A stretch of 7,797 nucleotides of DNA, taken from assembly GCA_021823365.1 (NCBI GenBank), contig JAKAOD010000130.1, positions 1 to 7,797 of the forward strand. The letters run 5' to 3'. The number at the start of each line of letters is the position of its first letter. Within the stretch, counting starts at the first letter, position 1. The translations under genes were made by a program, and so were the position numbers. A model generated the notes under the pieces. That model was not told where the DNA came from, did no database searches, and was given only the letters and a program-made list of their open reading frames with translations. Below, piece by piece: positions 7,549-7,797 of the stretch. Origin of the DNA: Actinomycetes bacterium. Lineage in GTDB: Bacteria; Actinomycetota; Acidimicrobiia; Acidimicrobiales; Bog-793.

Positions 7549-7554
7549 AGTCTA
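7549..7554 (-). promoter_or_regulatory. Possible -10 element for tig with very short leader
   Basis: TAGACT fits the TAnnnT pattern and ends 11 bases before the tig ATG at 7537. If used, transcription would begin about four bases before the start codon, which would fit the missing Shine-Dalgarno. No good -35 is seen 15-19 bases upstream. This is a weak call. Confidence 0.3.
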
Positions 7555-7572
7555 TGACGGTCCGCCGCGCTC

Positions 7573-7598
7573 GCCGCCGGGGTCCCGACGACGGCGGC
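7573..7598. repeat. 7-bp inverted repeat upstream of tig
   Basis: GCCGCCG (7573-7579) pairs with CGGCGGC (7592-7598) across 12 bases. It lies about 36-61 bases upstream of the tig start codon. It could form a hairpin in a tig leader if the promoter is further upstream, or it may be a product of GC-rich composition. Confidence 0.4.
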
Positions 7599-7637
7599 CG
7601 GATGCCGTGTGCCTCCGTCTCGCGCTCCCGGGGCCTC

Positions 7638-7643
7638 TACGAT
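7638..7643 (+). promoter_or_regulatory. Possible -10 element for the tRNA-Pro gene
   Basis: TACGAT on the plus strand matches TAnnnT and lies 64 bases upstream of the tRNA 5' end. No recognisable -35 is found at 16-18 bases upstream, so the call rests on one hexamer and its position. Confidence 0.3.
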
Positions 7644-7670
7644 CGGGTGGCGGACCGAGAGTCCCACCCG
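7644..7670. repeat. Bulged inverted repeat between tRNA-Pro and tig
   Basis: CGGGTG (7644-7649) pairs with CACCCG (7665-7670). After a two-base bulge (7650-7651), GGAC (7652-7655) pairs with GTCC (7661-7664) around a five-base loop CGAGA. That is ten base pairs in all. It follows directly after the possible -10 hexamer of the tRNA gene and has no T tract on either strand, so it does not look like an intrinsic terminator. It could act as an operator-like site over the transcription start or as a leader hairpin. Confidence 0.5.
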
Positions 7671-7707
7671 GCGGAGCTCTCCGCTGGGCGCCGGCGCTCG
7701 GCCAGCA

Positions 7708-7782
7708 CGGGGAGTGGCGCAGCTTGGTTAGCGCGCCTGCTTTGGGAGCAGGAGGCCGCGGGTTCGAATCCCGCCTCCCCGA
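7708..7782 (+). tRNA. tRNA-Pro, anticodon UGG
   Basis: A complete cloverleaf is visible. The acceptor stem CGGGGAG (7708-7714) pairs perfectly with CTCCCCG (7775-7781). The D stem is GCGC/GCGC (7717-7720 and 7731-7734). The anticodon stem is CCTGC/GCAGG around the loop TTTGGGA (7741-7747), with anticodon TGG at 7743-7745. The variable loop has five bases, and the T arm is GCGGG-TTCGAAT-CCCGC (7758-7774). The C1:G72 pair and discriminator A73 are the expected bacterial proline identity elements. The next bases are CCC, so the 3' CCA is not encoded and must be added after transcription. The anticodon reads CCN codons, mainly CCA and CCG. The gene is divergent from tig. Confidence 0.97.
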
Positions 7783-7797
7783 CCCTGAGGTCTTCAC

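Noticed and set aside
7552..7797. Minus-strand frame with RDSNPRPPAPKAGALTKL
   Set aside because: This peptide is the well-known spurious translation of the complement of a tRNA-Pro gene; the tRNA is perfect on the plus strand.
1..7797. Mobile element, CRISPR array, toxin-antitoxin or defence system
   Set aside because: No spaced direct repeats, transposase or integrase motifs, or attachment-site duplications were seen. Every stretch beyond 170 bases is filled by a recognised core gene.

Overview
The window is very GC-rich and carries one dense minus-strand gene train, read from right to left: tig, clpP, clpX, folC, ndk, mreB, mreC and a truncated mreD. A tRNA-Pro(UGG) gene lies divergently on the plus strand at the right edge. 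Joining the trigger factor/Clp block to folC-ndk-mreBCD is typical of Actinobacteria in the broad sense. The GC content, the frequent GTG starts and actinobacteria-like features of the trigger factor and ClpP agree with this. The retained mreBCD cluster suggests a rod-shaped or at least MreB-elongating cell. I lean towards an acidimicrobial or other deep-branching actinobacterial lineage, but sequence reading alone cannot settle the class.

Layout, right to left. Positions 7708-7782 hold tRNA-Pro. About 170 bases without a gene follow (7538-7707), with a bulged hairpin and weak promoter-like hexamers. Then comes the protein-quality block: tig (6140-7537), clpP (5508-6143) and clpX (4216-5493). 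The metabolic pair is folC (2823-4229) and ndk (2353-2826 or 2353-2763). A 94-base gap (2259-2352) holds the best promoter in the window, followed by mreB (1227-2258), mreC (369-1208) and mreD (1-361, cut by the left edge).

The genes are tightly packed. There are GTGA stop/start overlaps at tig/clpP and folC/ndk, a 14-base overlap at clpX/folC, and gaps of 7 to 18 bases elsewhere. One long transcript with translational coupling is likely, and mreBCD probably has its own extra promoter. The first block folds nascent chains (trigger factor) and degrades proteins (ClpXP). The middle block makes folylpolyglutamates and balances nucleoside triphosphates. The last block builds the elongasome scaffold for lateral wall synthesis; mrdA (PBP2) and rodA would be expected just beyond the left edge.

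I found no CRISPR array, mobile element, defence system or clearly new system. This is an ordinary core-genome locus. The points worth a second look are local: a 9-bp tandem repeat giving stacked start codons at the head of ndk, a near-ideal promoter before mreB, the absence of valS between clpX and folC, a single ClpP with mixed ClpP1/ClpP2 character, a degenerate PPIase domain in trigger factor, and inverted repeats in the tRNA-tig intergenic region.
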